Source of the DNA: Blastomussa wellsi
Lineage: Eukaryota; Cnidaria; Anthozoa; Scleractinia; Plerogyridae
Reading direction: 5' to 3'
DNA: 64,000 nt
Assembly (NCBI GenBank): GCA_947652115.1
Contig: OX393561.1
Coordinates: forward strand, 22,436,888 to 22,500,887
Shown here: positions 35,960 through 47,311 of the stretch, piece after piece
How positions within the stretch are numbered: the stretch's first letter is position 1
Layout of the letters: every line of letters begins with the position of its first letter
The notes under the pieces: generated by a model
What the model was told of the DNA's origin: nothing
Seen by the model: only the letters and a program-made list of their open reading frames with translations
Database searches by the model: none
Translations under genes and position numbers: made by a program

Positions 35960-36388
35960 AACGTCCGCGCATTTCCCTTTTACTGGACATTTTTCATGTA
36001 CTGTATGCCTTAATAAAACATTACTTACCATTGCACTGACGGATGGCATCTTCCATCGGGGAAGAAAAACTGCAAAAAGCTGGATTAAAACAGGAATCCG
36101 AAAGGAAGGATTCCACGCATGTAACCACATCCACGTATACTCTTGGGTTTTGGGTTTTATTAGCTTAGAAACTTGCGTTGGAATTTAAATATAGACCAAC
36201 TACGTTCGCAGCCAGTGGTTACATGCGTAGAATCCTTCCTTTTGTAGCTTTTCTTTCCCGATGGAAGATGCCAACCGTCAGTGTAATGATAAGTAATGTT
36301 TTATGTTATCATAAGGCATACAGTACATTAAAAGCAAAAGCGATAGCGGTATAAAAATGTCCAGTAAAAGGGAAAATGCACGGACGTT
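35960..36388. repeat. large fold-back repeat
   Basis: The left half (ACGTCC...CCCTTTTACTGGACATTTTT...GCATCTTCCATCGGG...GGATTCCACGCATGTAACCA) is repeated in reverse complement in the right half (GGTTACATGCGTAGAATCC...CCCGATGGAAGATGC...AAAAATGTCCAGTAAAAGGG...CGGACGT). Arms are roughly 170 bp around an 80-bp centre. The sequence GGTACATTACACTCGGCAACC occurs just before it (35860) and again at 37017. Confidence 0.8.
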
Positions 36389-36624
36389 CCATCTCTTAAA
36401 CTCCCCACCTGGAAAATGAAATTTGACATCCTTCACAAGTTTAAATGCCCGGTGCTTACCCGAGAGAAGGGATAATGAGTTTAGATTGAATTGATCGGTT
36501 TATTACTTCAGCTCCGCTCCTCCCCTCTTCACTCGTTTTATCTTTACATTTGGCTCTTTTTTTCGCCACCTAACTAACTTATATTAGACCTTGGTAAGGT
36601 TTTGCGGCTTCGAAACACGCATCT

Positions 36625-36706
36625 GTAACTCGCAACTCCAACTCGCAACACGCAACTCAACTCGAAACTCGCAACTCCAACACGCAACTCCAACTCGCAG
36701 ACTCGC
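36625..36706. repeat. minisatellite of CGCAACTCCAACT type
   Basis: Imperfect tandem units of about 12-13 bp built from AACTCGCAACTCC and variants. Confidence 0.75.
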
Positions 36707-37836
36707 ATTGTTCCCACACCCCTGTATAATTACCACAATTCTACTTCCACGAGACACGTCTAATTAAACGTATCTAACGCGTTTTCACTTTTTTTGTAAG
36801 AATATATTTTACAACAATATCGAGGCCGAAATTTGCAAAATTAATAAACACGAGGCTGAGATTGTGAACAGAATAATAGACGGCTGCATGCAGTCTAATT
36901 TTCACTAGATCATAATTAACTCTTGTGACTCGGCTTGTGAGTCCGACGCTGTCGCTGATGAAAACTGAAAATAATAATAAAAAATCTATATGATTTACAG
37001 TAGCCTGTGACCATAAGGTACATTACACTCGGCAACCATGCTTCGCCTCGGGACCCTTTACATTTCTGTTTTTGCCTTCGATCCACTTTTCCGTAAGATG
37101 GTAGTCCAGCCATATTTCTATTGAGTGTCAGCTGGAAGATCACGTGATAGGGTTGGCGGTGAAGAAATGGGGAGGCACGAAAACTGGCGAGGAATGTGTG
37201 AAGAAACGTGCAAAGGTGTTACAACTTCACCTCTTCCTGGTGCTGCGTAATTACTTTTGTCTTCAGCAGAAAGGTTAATTCCAGAAACAATAACGGTAAG
37301 CTGATCATTTTTCTGTTGTTTTCGTCGTTTCGTCAGCGAGTCGTGTCGCTTCTTTTCGCTCACGTGGCCTGGATTTTCTGACATTTGCAGACTTGTAGTT
37401 CTAGACTTTACCTTTGATTTAATACCTTTATAGTAAAGCCGGGGAGGCATCACACTTCTACTCCGGTTAGCTGGTACAACAGCCCGGTTAACTCAAATTA
37501 CAGTCCGGTTAGCCTGGTGACCTCGTAAAAATGTTTACATGTTTTGAAAGCAGTCTGTAAACACGCAGAAGTGTAGCAGCTGTCGTAAGCTTGTAATTCT
37601 GCTGGTCGTCTGTTGTAGAAGTTACTGGTTGGGACATTGTTCCTGTTGTTTGTTTTATTATAATGTTTTCTTAAAGGGCTGCAAGCCATTTTATGCGAGA
37701 AGTTGCACCATGCTTGACCCGAACAACACAAATTATAAACGTTTAACGTCTCGGCAGGGCTGCCTTCACCAGTTGTAAAATGTGAAATTTTCACATGTAG
37801 CTCTAAGTAGTGCAGTAGTGGTTATGATAATACGAT
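36707..37836. other. unassigned region
   Basis: No gene could be supported. A minus-strand frame at 37118-37453 (111 residues, basic N-terminus) has no recognisable domain. The block GGTACATTACACTCGGCAACC at 37017 is shared with 35860. Confidence 0.3.
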
Positions 37837-37937
37837 CGACGAAGGGCTAACGCTCGAAACGTCAGCTCTTGAATCTCTTTACGGTGGCCAATTGACATTA
37901 TCAACCCAGTTGATAAAACCAAATTATATTGTTATAC

Positions 37938-37982
<45 letters not shown>

Positions 37983-37985
37983 CTA
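37837..37985 (+). repeat. second Penelope tail copy
   Basis: It is nearly identical to 10817-10965 over 149 bp; the clear difference is CAGCTC for CAGCAC. It begins inside the hammerhead core, so the stem I 5' arm is missing, and no Penelope coding sequence precedes it. This is an extremely 5'-truncated insertion or solo terminal fragment. Confidence 0.88.
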
Positions 37986-39540
37986 GTCTGCAAAATATGT
38001 CACATATAAACAGCCACATTGCCAACATATCAAGTTCATTGGTCTCCAAGTGAAGAAACAATACATAAGGAAGTGAAAAACTTCTAAAATATTTCTCGTT
38101 TTCTTAAGCGTGAGGAAAGGCATGGTGAGAGGAAATTCCAAATTAATCTGGCTTGCCCTTTGTTTTCATGTAAGTAAGTCCTGTTTTCGGAAGCCCGACG
38201 AAGCCAGAGCAACAACATATGGAAAAGACTTCAAGTCTCCTTTATCTTTTTAAGTCATTCTTTTTGACTAAAATACCATATTTAGAGCGATATGTCTTTT
38301 ACAGTAAGACGTTGGAAGGATTTCTTGAAATAATTTTATTAGTGTCTTGGTGTAAAAATAGGTAATTTCACAGAGATTGGTAAAGGGGGGAGGTCAAGAT
38401 CACGTTTCACGGAAAATAAAATGGTCCTTTCACAATTCACAGGAAATAAAATTAGTATTTCATGTTGCACGGAATAAATGGCTTCAGAATGCACTGCAAG
38501 CAAGCTAAGTGCGGCGAAATATCTACGCGAATTGTGCAAGCAAGCAAAAGCACCAAAATCACGAGGTGCCCAAGCTTAACACGTAGTCGCACCAGGTCAC
38601 CTGCGACAAATGTCCGCTGACCTAACTTGTCGTGAGGTTAACTTTGCCTAAATGTTATTTAGCCACATTAAAATGCATTTTTTCATATGAACTTTCGTAA
38701 CTTGTGATCTTTGAAAAGTTACGGCCAAAGCACAGCTTTGTTTGATGTCTTAACCATCCATCCGCTTTTTGTTCTGGGCACAGCAAAAAAGAAAACCGAG
38801 TTCCTAGTTCAAATAATGCAAGTTTCTTTTAAAAAATAGAATTTTACACAATTTGTGATTTGCAACATTAAAATATCAAGTAGAGGATTGTATTCATCAA
38901 GTTTGAGGACGTAGCTTGACTAGAAGACCCTCTGTTAATTGTTTTTTTAATTTTCCATATATTTGTCGGTAATTTTGCCTGGGTAGAGATGCGGTTTGCA
39001 GATGAATTGGAAATTAAAAATTAACTGAGCGTAGGCTTAATTTCTGACTGCTTTGGCTACACGACAAGATGGCATTGAAAACCGTGATTGGGCCTGTCAG
39101 GTCCATTTAATGTCATTAATGTGTTGTCTTTCGTATATGCAGGGCTATTGATATCTTTAATTTGACACAGGAGGGTTCTCATTAAGTTTCAGAGTAGACA
39201 GCTCAGATAAGTAGGCACCTTGTGAAGCGCGTGCCGGTGGCACAAGCTTAGATATGCCATTTTGTGCATTTTGGGGAGCAATTTTTTAATAAGTAAAGTA
39301 ATTTTGAACAAGAGACTTGACCATGAATTTCTTTGAAAATCTAACTTTCTTTTCTTTTAATTTGAGCTCTTCAGTGAATCCAGTAGTGGGGTCACAACAC
39401 ACCCCAAAGGAGACAGTGTTCCATGTACACATTAAAGTAAAGGTTTTAAGTTGACATCAATAATAAAAACTCCTTTTGTTACTGTTTGTGTGTTGATCAG
39501 GTGAAAATAAAGAGATGGAGCGTAATCATTATCAGGCCTA
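37986..39540. other. non-coding spacer
   Basis: AT-rich, no exon or repeat boundary that I can defend. Confidence 0.4.
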
Positions 39541-39822
39541 CTGTACGCAGGGATGTAGATAATAGCCGGGAGCCGGGAAAAATACCCAGCTGGCAGCATG
39601 GTTTTCCTGGCTGAAAAACAACCTGTGATCTTCAAAAAACTACCACTTCAGCCCAAAGTGCCCACCTGTTAAGTCAACATTTCCGTCTGTGACAAATTCT
39701 AGCTACATTCCTGCTACGGAAGTGCAATGCTTCATTATCTAAAGGGAATATATTTTATTTTAAAACTGCCTTCATTATTTTCACATGCAAGCTGACTTCA
39801 GTTTCTCTAATAAGGAAGCCTA
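39541..39822. other. possible host element of the hAT insertion
   Basis: GCAGGGATGTAGATAATAGC (about 39548) and, beyond the inserted hAT, CATAATGAAAGCCCTGC (about 43443-43459) are imperfect inverted repeats, hinting that the 6-bp-duplication hAT landed inside an older hAT-like non-autonomous element. No target duplication was found for the older element. Confidence 0.35.
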
Positions 39823-42800
39823 CAGGGTTCGTACCGTTTTTTGGACTAAAAATTCAAGGACTTTTCAAGGACATATTTTTCAAGGACTCCACCAACTGCA
39901 AAATAAAAGGATGTTCACCTTATCATAGTAGCGATTGTGCCGAGCTTAAGTCGAGCTAAAAGTCTATGCCTTTTTTAGTTCATCCACAACATTCGCAATT
40001 TTGCACTCAAGGTCTTTGCGAGCCATCTCCCTTTTTTTTGCAGTTCTCCTCAAACTATTTGACTTTGTAATCCACACAAGTTTCCCAGTGTCCTCTGCTT
40101 TCTGTGCAAACTCGTCTGCCGATTTAACAAGATTGTCAACATCAGTGTCTAAACGCCTTCTTTTCTTTTTAAGTTCGTCAAGTTCATCGACTAGCTCCTT
40201 TCGCTTCAGTTCTACACCTTCAGAGGTTTTCTTCTTCTTTTGTTCATCAAGATATGATAAATACTTCTGCCTAGCTCCTGCAGCTGACAAAAGAAGTGGT
40301 TTGTTGATTGAAACAGCAAGGACACCTCCCACAGATTGTACATGGTCTTGTACCAGCCTTTGAGCAATGAAGGAGCGCTCTTGGAGGTTCTCGACTTCCA
40401 GTTGCTTATTGACTGAGAATCCTCTTTCGACACTGGCCTGGCCATGTGATAATATCAGTAGCTCTGAGACTACTTTCCACAATGATTGGTAGGATCGCTT
40501 CTGTCCCATGTGAAGATACAGAAAGGAATCAAGTCTATCATTGTTAGGATCATAGTCTTTGAACTCCGACGGAGAAGAAGAGGGGACTTCCATAATGAAT
40601 TGTCTAAATAGTTCCAAAAGGGAATCACATTCACCTTCCAGGACTTTCGTGGCATTTTCAAGGGTAGTCAAAACTCTTTTGAATTTTGTGATGGAAACAT
40701 CATGGTCACTCATCATGTTCCTTGGATCTAAGCAATTTATATTCCTTACAAGGGAATACTGAATTGGTGCTTTGGCAATCACTTTGCAAACTACTTTCAT
40801 AAGGAACTCCTTGCATTCCATCTGAAACTGAAGCACTCTTTTCTCTGAAACTGTGGACTTTGCAATCAACTCCTTGATCTTTTTGTCAGCTGTAAACCCC
40901 AGGTCAATCTTGGAATGAGAGGCATGAATGCTGGAGTCAGCAGGGTGAAGTTTTGTAAGCTTCAATGGGGTTTTGGCGTCACTGATAACAGTGGTCTTAA
41001 TAAATCTTCTCATTAATCCTCCAAGCATGCTGTACAGGTCTGTAGCCAGGAAAGGAAGCATAGGCTTGTCGGTTTGATAGAGTGTAAAAAACGGTGTCAC
41101 TTGCTTGGCTACTGATAGGAAGAAAGCGACTTTTGCAGTCGTAAAGGGATCTGCAACAAACTCTTGTACAGTTTCAAAGGATTTGTTCTGTGGCTGTGGA
41201 ACTTTTCCTGCCCTTGCACTCTTAACATACTTAACAACACTGTCCCACATACTCTGTGTACGTTCTGCAACCAAGACATTCTCCAACCACCTATGTTTGC
41301 AGAACTTCAAAGCAAACAGTGAGCTTCTTGTTACTTTGGTGTAGTCCTCTCTCCTTGCCGGACTGTCCTGAAAAAGCCAGTGAAGGCTAGAGAACAACCT
41401 GTCTAACTGCCATCCTGATGCCACAGCACCATCCTTGAATGCTCCATGAAGAATGTGTAAACCACAGCCACAGTCAAAAACGGTGTCACTTGCTTGGCTA
41501 CTGATAGGAAGAAAGCGACTTTTGCAGTCGTAAAGGGATCTGCAACAAACTCTTGTACAGTTTCAAAGGATTTGTTCTGTGGCTGTGGAACTTTTCCTGC
41601 CCTTGCACTCTTAACATACTTAACAACACTGTCCCACATACTCTGTGTACGTTCTGCAACCAAGACATTCTCCAACCACCTATGTTTGCAGAACTTCAAA
41701 GCAAACAGTGAGCTTCCTGTTACTTTGGTGTAGTCCTCTCTCCTTGCCGGACTGTCCTGAAAAAGCCAGTGAAGGCTAGAGAACAACCTGTCTAACTGCC
41801 ATCCTGATGCCACAGCACCATCCTTGAATGCTCCATGAAGAATGTGTAAACCACAGCTGCCAATGTTCAGCATGTGACTATTATGCTCCCTTTTTGCCTC
41901 ATCAGTCAGCATACTGTAAAATTTCCAATTAACGTTGGGTCCATCCATTGACAACTAGTATGAAAGAAAACATTCCTTGTAATATTGAAAGGGAAACAGA
42001 TTATTTAATTTAGTACTTACCTAGGAGGTAATGTCATCAGCGAAGAGATGACCATGTTTATCTTTCATTTGTTATGTTTGTATAAATTACCCAAACATAA
42101 CGAGAGTTGCATCCTACCTGATAAACTTTTTTGAGAGGAATTCCTTCTATGCCTGAACGAAAATGAGAAAGCATGTCCTCTGCTGTTCCATGCCCCATAA
42201 ACACTGAGGTATAATAGCGACTTTCAACTTCGTGTTTGTCATGATTCCATGAACGAATGTGAATATCCATTTGCTTTGACTGGCACACGCTATTCAGGCT
42301 CTCGTCAAACATAAGTACATAGGCTTCTTCTTTTTTCACAACGTCCTTCAAAAGTTGTTTGAAGTGTGGAGCGAGCCCAAAACAGATCAAGTATGCACAT
42401 TTATTTTCTCTGCATGTAAACTGACTCGCGATCCGACTGTCAGGAAACATCTCTTGAAACAATTTGCTCGTACCTTCGCATGATTTATAGGAGTAATGAG
42501 ACATTATCACCTTCAATGCCCACAAAATTTCTGCTTTCAACGTCTCATCACGAGTGACAATTCTTTCCATCACCGATGGACCAGATGAACTCGCAGTACT
42601 AGACTTTGTGGGCTTGAGCGTGTTGTGTTCGCCACTTTCAGACGAAGCGGATTTTGAAACTTCTTTGGCATCGTCACTTGTAGTTGCTGGTTGTTGAGAA
42701 GAAACGCCAAAAAAATCTGGAACGCTTGCTAATGACCTTTTCTGGGATGTCAGTGTTTGATGTTTTTTTCCTTTCAAGTGACTTGTGAGCGCTGACTCTC

Positions 42801-43375
42801 CCATGCTCGAAATGTCAACATCCTTCATACACACAATGCATCGTGCCTTGTGCTTGTCACCCTTGACTTCTCTTAGCCAATCTTTATACAGTGATTTCTG
42901 AAGCCACAAGTTGCTGAAAACACACTTGCCCATTGTTTTAAATCTCTCACTCGTGAAACAAAACGCAAACAATCAACACTAACCCAGACAAGGAAAGCAC
43001 TCAAAGCACATGGCTTTTCTCAGAAAGAGGGAATAGTACAAAACATTTGATTGGCCCTTGACATTCGAGACATTCAACCAATCAGAGTGATTAATAGAAC
43101 CAAGAACAGGACAAATGGATATGGGCGATTGATCGATGTGCGGAGTGGCGTTACGATCGTTTTTTATTTGTATCTTACTATTATGTGTTGCTACGTTTGT
43201 GCCAGTGGCATATATTTTCAAATAAGGCACTCTAGAATCTAAGTTGGATTAAATTAGCTACAAATTTCAAGGACTTTCCAGCACTGACTACAATTTTCAA
43301 GGACTTTCAAGGCCTTGAATATTTATTTTGAGATTCAAGGACTTTCAAGGACTTTCAAGGCGCGTGCGAACCCTG
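39823..43375 (-). mobile_element. hAT DNA transposon with 6-bp target duplication
   Basis: Ends are CAGGGTTCGTAC and, reverse complemented, CAGGGTTCGCAC, flanked by AGCCTA at 39817-39822 and 43376-43381. Subterminal TTCAAGGACTTT repeats occur at both ends. Six-base duplications fit a hAT subgroup I recall as hAT6. It encodes one transposase gene on the minus strand. Confidence 0.85.
39964..42933 (-). pseudogene. hAT transposase, two exons, broken by tandem duplication
   Basis: Exon 1 (42933-42118) encodes a BED-like zinc finger (CIVCMKD...SHLKGKKH, about residues 30-60), a Ser-rich linker and the start of the catalytic domain (MFDESLN, first aspartate). The intron 42117-41955 has GT/AG ends and phase 0. 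Exon 2 starts LSMDGPNVNW (second aspartate) and ends with the hAT dimerisation region (ASVERGFSVNKQLEVENL) and a Lys-rich coiled tail. A 382-bp coding block is duplicated in tandem (41087-41468 and 41476-41857, period 389), which shifts the frame. Subtracting 389 bp leaves exon 2 divisible by three, giving about 805 residues, so the duplication is the only obvious lesion. Confidence 0.85.
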
Positions 43376-43502
43376 AGCCTATCACTGAAAAGTAGGCAGC
43401 TCTAAATTTGAAGTAGCCGGTTTTTAAACAGGCTGCCAGCACATAATGAAAGCCCTGCACAGATTATTTTAGGGTGTTTGTCACGTTCAAAAATATCCAA
43501 GT

Positions 43503-43588
43503 AATTGGAGATTATGCAAGGGCTGCTTGCAGCCTGAAGTATAATTATAATTGTATGAATAATAGGAGGCGAGATATAACAATGTAAA
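43503..43588 (+). repeat. DIRS 3'-end fragment
   Basis: This is the reverse complement of the end of the DIRS element at 62334 and beyond: it encodes the last codons of its recombinase (LEIMQGLLAA, stop) and the following 50 bp, with a single mismatch noted (TATGA versus TACGA). The similarity stops after AATGTAA. Confidence 0.8.
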
Positions 43589-43759
43589 TGCCTTTATTTT
43601 GCTTCAATGACAGCATTTTTAAAGCTTACAACTCTGAAAAAACAGCTTAAAACTCAAAACGAGGCCACCCTGCTATATCTGCCGGCGCCCCTTAGTAACC
43701 TCGCCTTTTTGTGGAGCGTAACAACTGGTAGTGGCTAACAACACAGGAAAAAAATCCCA

Positions 43760-44830
43760 AAAATCATTCATGTTTTTTAGAGTGGTAAAATATCAAATAA
43801 CATGTTAAAACACATTAATGTAAAAACAGAACTATAACCATTAATGTTTTTTGGTAAATAAAACATTAATGACAAAAGATTTTCCATTATTGTACTTTTG
43901 TGTTATACCATTAGTGGTTTCAAGCAAATCATTGTGGGTTTTTTTACTTTTAACATGTACGGTTAATGACAATTACTGTAACGGCGACAGGTTTATAAAC
44001 TGAGTCGGATTTCGGAGAATTATGCAACACCACGAGTATAACATATCATGCCATGGCGATCTTTAATTCGGTATGATCCAACACGTAAAAACTGAAATAA
44101 GGATACAATACTATAACTAACTAAACTTAATACGAGCTTAACTAATCCGACGTACAATTGAATGGAAATCACTGAGCTGAATAATAAGAAACAATACAAT
44201 AACAAAAGAATCGATCATTCGTGAAATCACTACACAACGAGCACTTAAAGACACTTAAAACGAATAGAAAACTATAGATACAATCTAAAAGCATTCACAA
44301 GTTCATGTGCATACCTCTATCCCGATCTTGGGGCGGACAACTGATGCGAAAGGTACGAAAAACACGGGAAACTATACGTAAACTTGGGTGCTATCGAGAA
44401 AGGTTGAGCACCATCGAAATCTGACCACGAGGTTTGTACCTTTGCGCGCTACTGCGCATGACTCGTGACAAGAGGAGTAACGCAATCGTCACGCTATAGA
44501 AATGTCACAATTACCATCAACGGATTTTCCACCATTATCATAAATGTTTTCCCCATTACCATTATTGGGTTTTAAGCTATTACCATTTTGGTTTATAGAA
44601 ATATTACATGGTGTTTTCTCTAAAGAAAACATTAATGGTTCTTCTGTTATCTTATATGTTTTTTGTGCTGCTTCCATGAATGGTTCTTTTGGAAATATTT
44701 CTGGATTTTGCTTTATAACCATTTTCGGTTTTCGAGCACATTACACAATGTTATTTATGATAACATTGATGGTTTAACTATTATCATTATTGGTTTTGTC
44801 CCCATTTCCGTAATAGACATGTACAATTAA
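43760..44830. repeat. left subterminal repeat array
   Basis: Dozens of short imperfect units around ATTAATG/CATTAAT, in both orientations, such as ACATTAATGTAAAA, ACCATTAATGTTTT, AAACATTAATGGTTC and ACATTGATGGTTT. They are dense at 43780-43980 and 44510-44820, with about 500 bp of unrelated sequence between. In plant En/Spm, repeats in this position bind the accessory protein TNPA; a similar role here is inference. Confidence 0.75.
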
Positions 44831-44882
44831 CTAGTTTCAACACTTTTATTGTATTTTTGAGAAAACTGTGACAAATACAATT

Positions 44883-47070
44883 TTAAAACGGCTTCAAAAT
44901 TTTTACATCTGCACGTGCAAATGTTTGGGCTGCATGCGCAGGGACTGTTATAAAACCCTGGTCGATAAGTGCTTTGGTAACATTTGCCACCAGTACGTCC
45001 TTTGATCTAGACTCAGTGGAACTCAGAGGAACCTTAAGGGTTTTGGCTGCTGACTGCAGTTGTGCCCTCGAAACATCAGTCACTTTTAGTTCATTGAACG
45101 CACAAGCCACTACAACCTTGGCTGATGCCAAAGGAATGCCCTCTATGAGAAAAGAGAGAGAGAGAAAAAAAAGAAAAGTGTTATTATAGATATCTCTTAT
45201 GATATGTATTAGCAACCTTGCCAAGCCAAGAGGACAAACCATGCATTGGCCGTGTCAAAACAGTATAGAAATTATACACCACCTGATAAATCAAACCCTT
45301 TGATGACGGAGATAACCATGAGACACCAATGGCAAGGGAATTTACAATGGCACACTGCTACACAAAGAGCAAAAAAAGGCCTCCATAGGAATTTCATCGA
45401 AAAGAGATTTTGATAAACTTATTAAAGGGTTTTACTCCTACCAAAAATACATAACCTTGTTCTCTTTAAGAACCAAGTACACCAATGTATCAGAAAACAC
45501 TGAATAACAAATAAAAATACCATTGTCCATAATCAGCTTTTTTTATGATTAAAATCATAAGAGCTTCATTTTGGCAGTGAATAGACAAAAAATACAACAG
45601 TGGCAATGCCTTGATTTTTTTCTAAAAGGATGAGAGTATGATTACCTTGCAGCATAAAAAGGGCATTTATAAAGTTGAAGTTGAGTATCTGATGTAAGTT
45701 TAGGACTACCATTCATCCAATTCCCAGCAAATAAGAACCCTGTGTATATATCAAGATTTCATGCGTGGTAAATGGTACAACGTGTCAAAGTGTCAAATAA
45801 CTAACCTTCACCTGTCTCTTGTTCCGATGAATCTGCTGCTGAGAGTAGTTGTTGAGAGGAAGAAGTATCAGTATTAGTAGTACCACCGTCACCATTGTCA
45901 ACATGGTCACTGTTTTCCTGCTGATCACTTGGCTCGCTACTGGCAGCCTTGGCTTTGCCCACCTGTCAAACAAACCATGCAGGTAAATTAATAATGGGTG
46001 ACCTGCAAGGATTGTACTAAGCCACATAGACAAGCACAGAAAGAAAAGAAAATGTGGTCAAACCTTTGTATAGTCATGACCTTTTCGGATGTGTCTCCGG
46101 CGTTCGTTTAGTATATCCAATATATGTTGGCGTATTGCCCGCTTGTCAAACCCTACAGTGGGATAGCTGCACTCTTCTTCCAGTTCTTCAACTAAGTGCT
46201 GAAGTTTTTCTAGTTGAGCTGGCTGTTTTTTAAAATTGGGCAGCTCATTTCCTGGCCACTTGGAAATTACAGCAGCTCTCACAGCTTTCTTTCTGTTTGG
46301 AAAAAAAAACATCTTTGGTGAATTTGGTCTTTCCATTTTGGCAATTTATACAGCATAAAAATACTGTTTTGTTGAAGCATGCTCTAAGCTATAATCATAG
46401 GATAAAAAAGTCATATATTTGCAAGGTAGATCAATTTTAGCTGCGTTTAAACTTATTTTGTCTAGTAAATGTGTATGCTAAGGATGGCGATTTTTTTTTT
46501 TTTGGAAAAAACTCCCGGCTCCCTTTATTAAAAAAAGTAAAAGGTTTTACTTTTTTTTTCAGGATTTACAGTGGTGGATATAGAAAGATTTTATCCCTTT
46601 TGAAAACTTATCAAGTAAAGAGAATAATTCATTCACTTACTTGACATTATATATTCTTTTATGGAGATCACTCCCCACTTTTTTCGAAGATGGTTTGAGT
46701 TTTGTAGCTTTGTTTGTGGGATCACCTCTGGATTCCTCCGACTCCGTTTCGACCGCTTGTAACAGCTTCATTTGCTCTCCCACGAGTTCAAAACCACACG
46801 CCGTCAGCTGCGCTTTAGATCCTTTATTTGCTAGTAAAACAAGGCCTGCACCATCTACTTTTTGTTCTGTTTAAGGAGAAAAACGCATTTCAATTTGACA
46901 AAGGCCTCTAGCTACTTTCGCGCCACTGCTGCTGTAGAATGGAGATTAAACATACCTTTGAACTTTGCCACTGTTTCCTCGTTAAAAAGGGACTCTACCC
47001 AATCAGAAGCTTCATCCACAGTCATGTCTGCCTGGTTTTTTCTTTTCCTGCTGCTGTCAGCCGTAGCCAT
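44883..47070 (-). CDS. SAM-domain accessory protein of the CACTA-like element
   Basis: Five exons on the minus strand (47070-46956, 46866-46641, 46292-46064, 45962-45812, 45142-44883) have GT/AG introns and phases 1, 2, 0, 1 that agree, giving 326 residues. After a basic start, a SAM domain spans the first two exons (MTVDEASDWVESLF...KVDGAGLVLLA...LVGEQMKLLQAV). Exon 3 is Lys- and Glu-rich, exon 4 is Ser/Thr/Asp-rich and probably disordered, and exon 5 holds a small helical domain (SRAQLQSAAKTLKVPL...VLVANVTKALIDQGF) that looks SAP-like. SAM domains oligomerise or bind partners. By position and pairing with the transposase it is a candidate analogue of TNPA, binding the subterminal repeats; that role is inferred. 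I do not know a named homologue. Confidence 0.78.
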
Positions 47071-47311
47071 ATTTTCTTTCAACCAATTTATTTTCTACAA
47101 TAAAAAAAAAACAGCTTATATCCGCACGACTGCACTGCAGCACTCGAACAACCTCGTCTTCTTCGATGGAGTTTTGGCGCGAACTGCACGGACAGCACGC
47201 TTTATATACTCCTGATACGGGGTATTGCACCTCGCTTCCATACATACACTCGTTCCAGTCCGTGCCAACAACAGTTGCTTCCTCGTGGTTCGGATGATTG
47301 GCAGTGATGCA
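47071..47311. promoter_or_regulatory. shared bidirectional promoter region
   Basis: Only 241 bp separate the start codons of the SAM-domain gene and the TNP2-like transposase, which are transcribed away from each other. The interval must contain both 5' ends. No TATA box was clear. Confidence 0.55.

Noticed and set aside
35581..36130. Open frames with long poly-Tyr, poly-Ile or poly-Leu runs
   Set aside because: They are translations of the ATA microsatellite at 35757-35850 and have no other coding features.
37118..37453. 111-residue minus-strand frame as a gene
   Set aside because: No domain, no splice partners and no supporting context; base composition alone is not enough.
46490..46560. 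Poly-T and TTTTAC repeats as a retrotransposon tail
   Set aside because: No target duplication or coding sequence adjoins it; it lies inside an intron of the SAM-domain gene.
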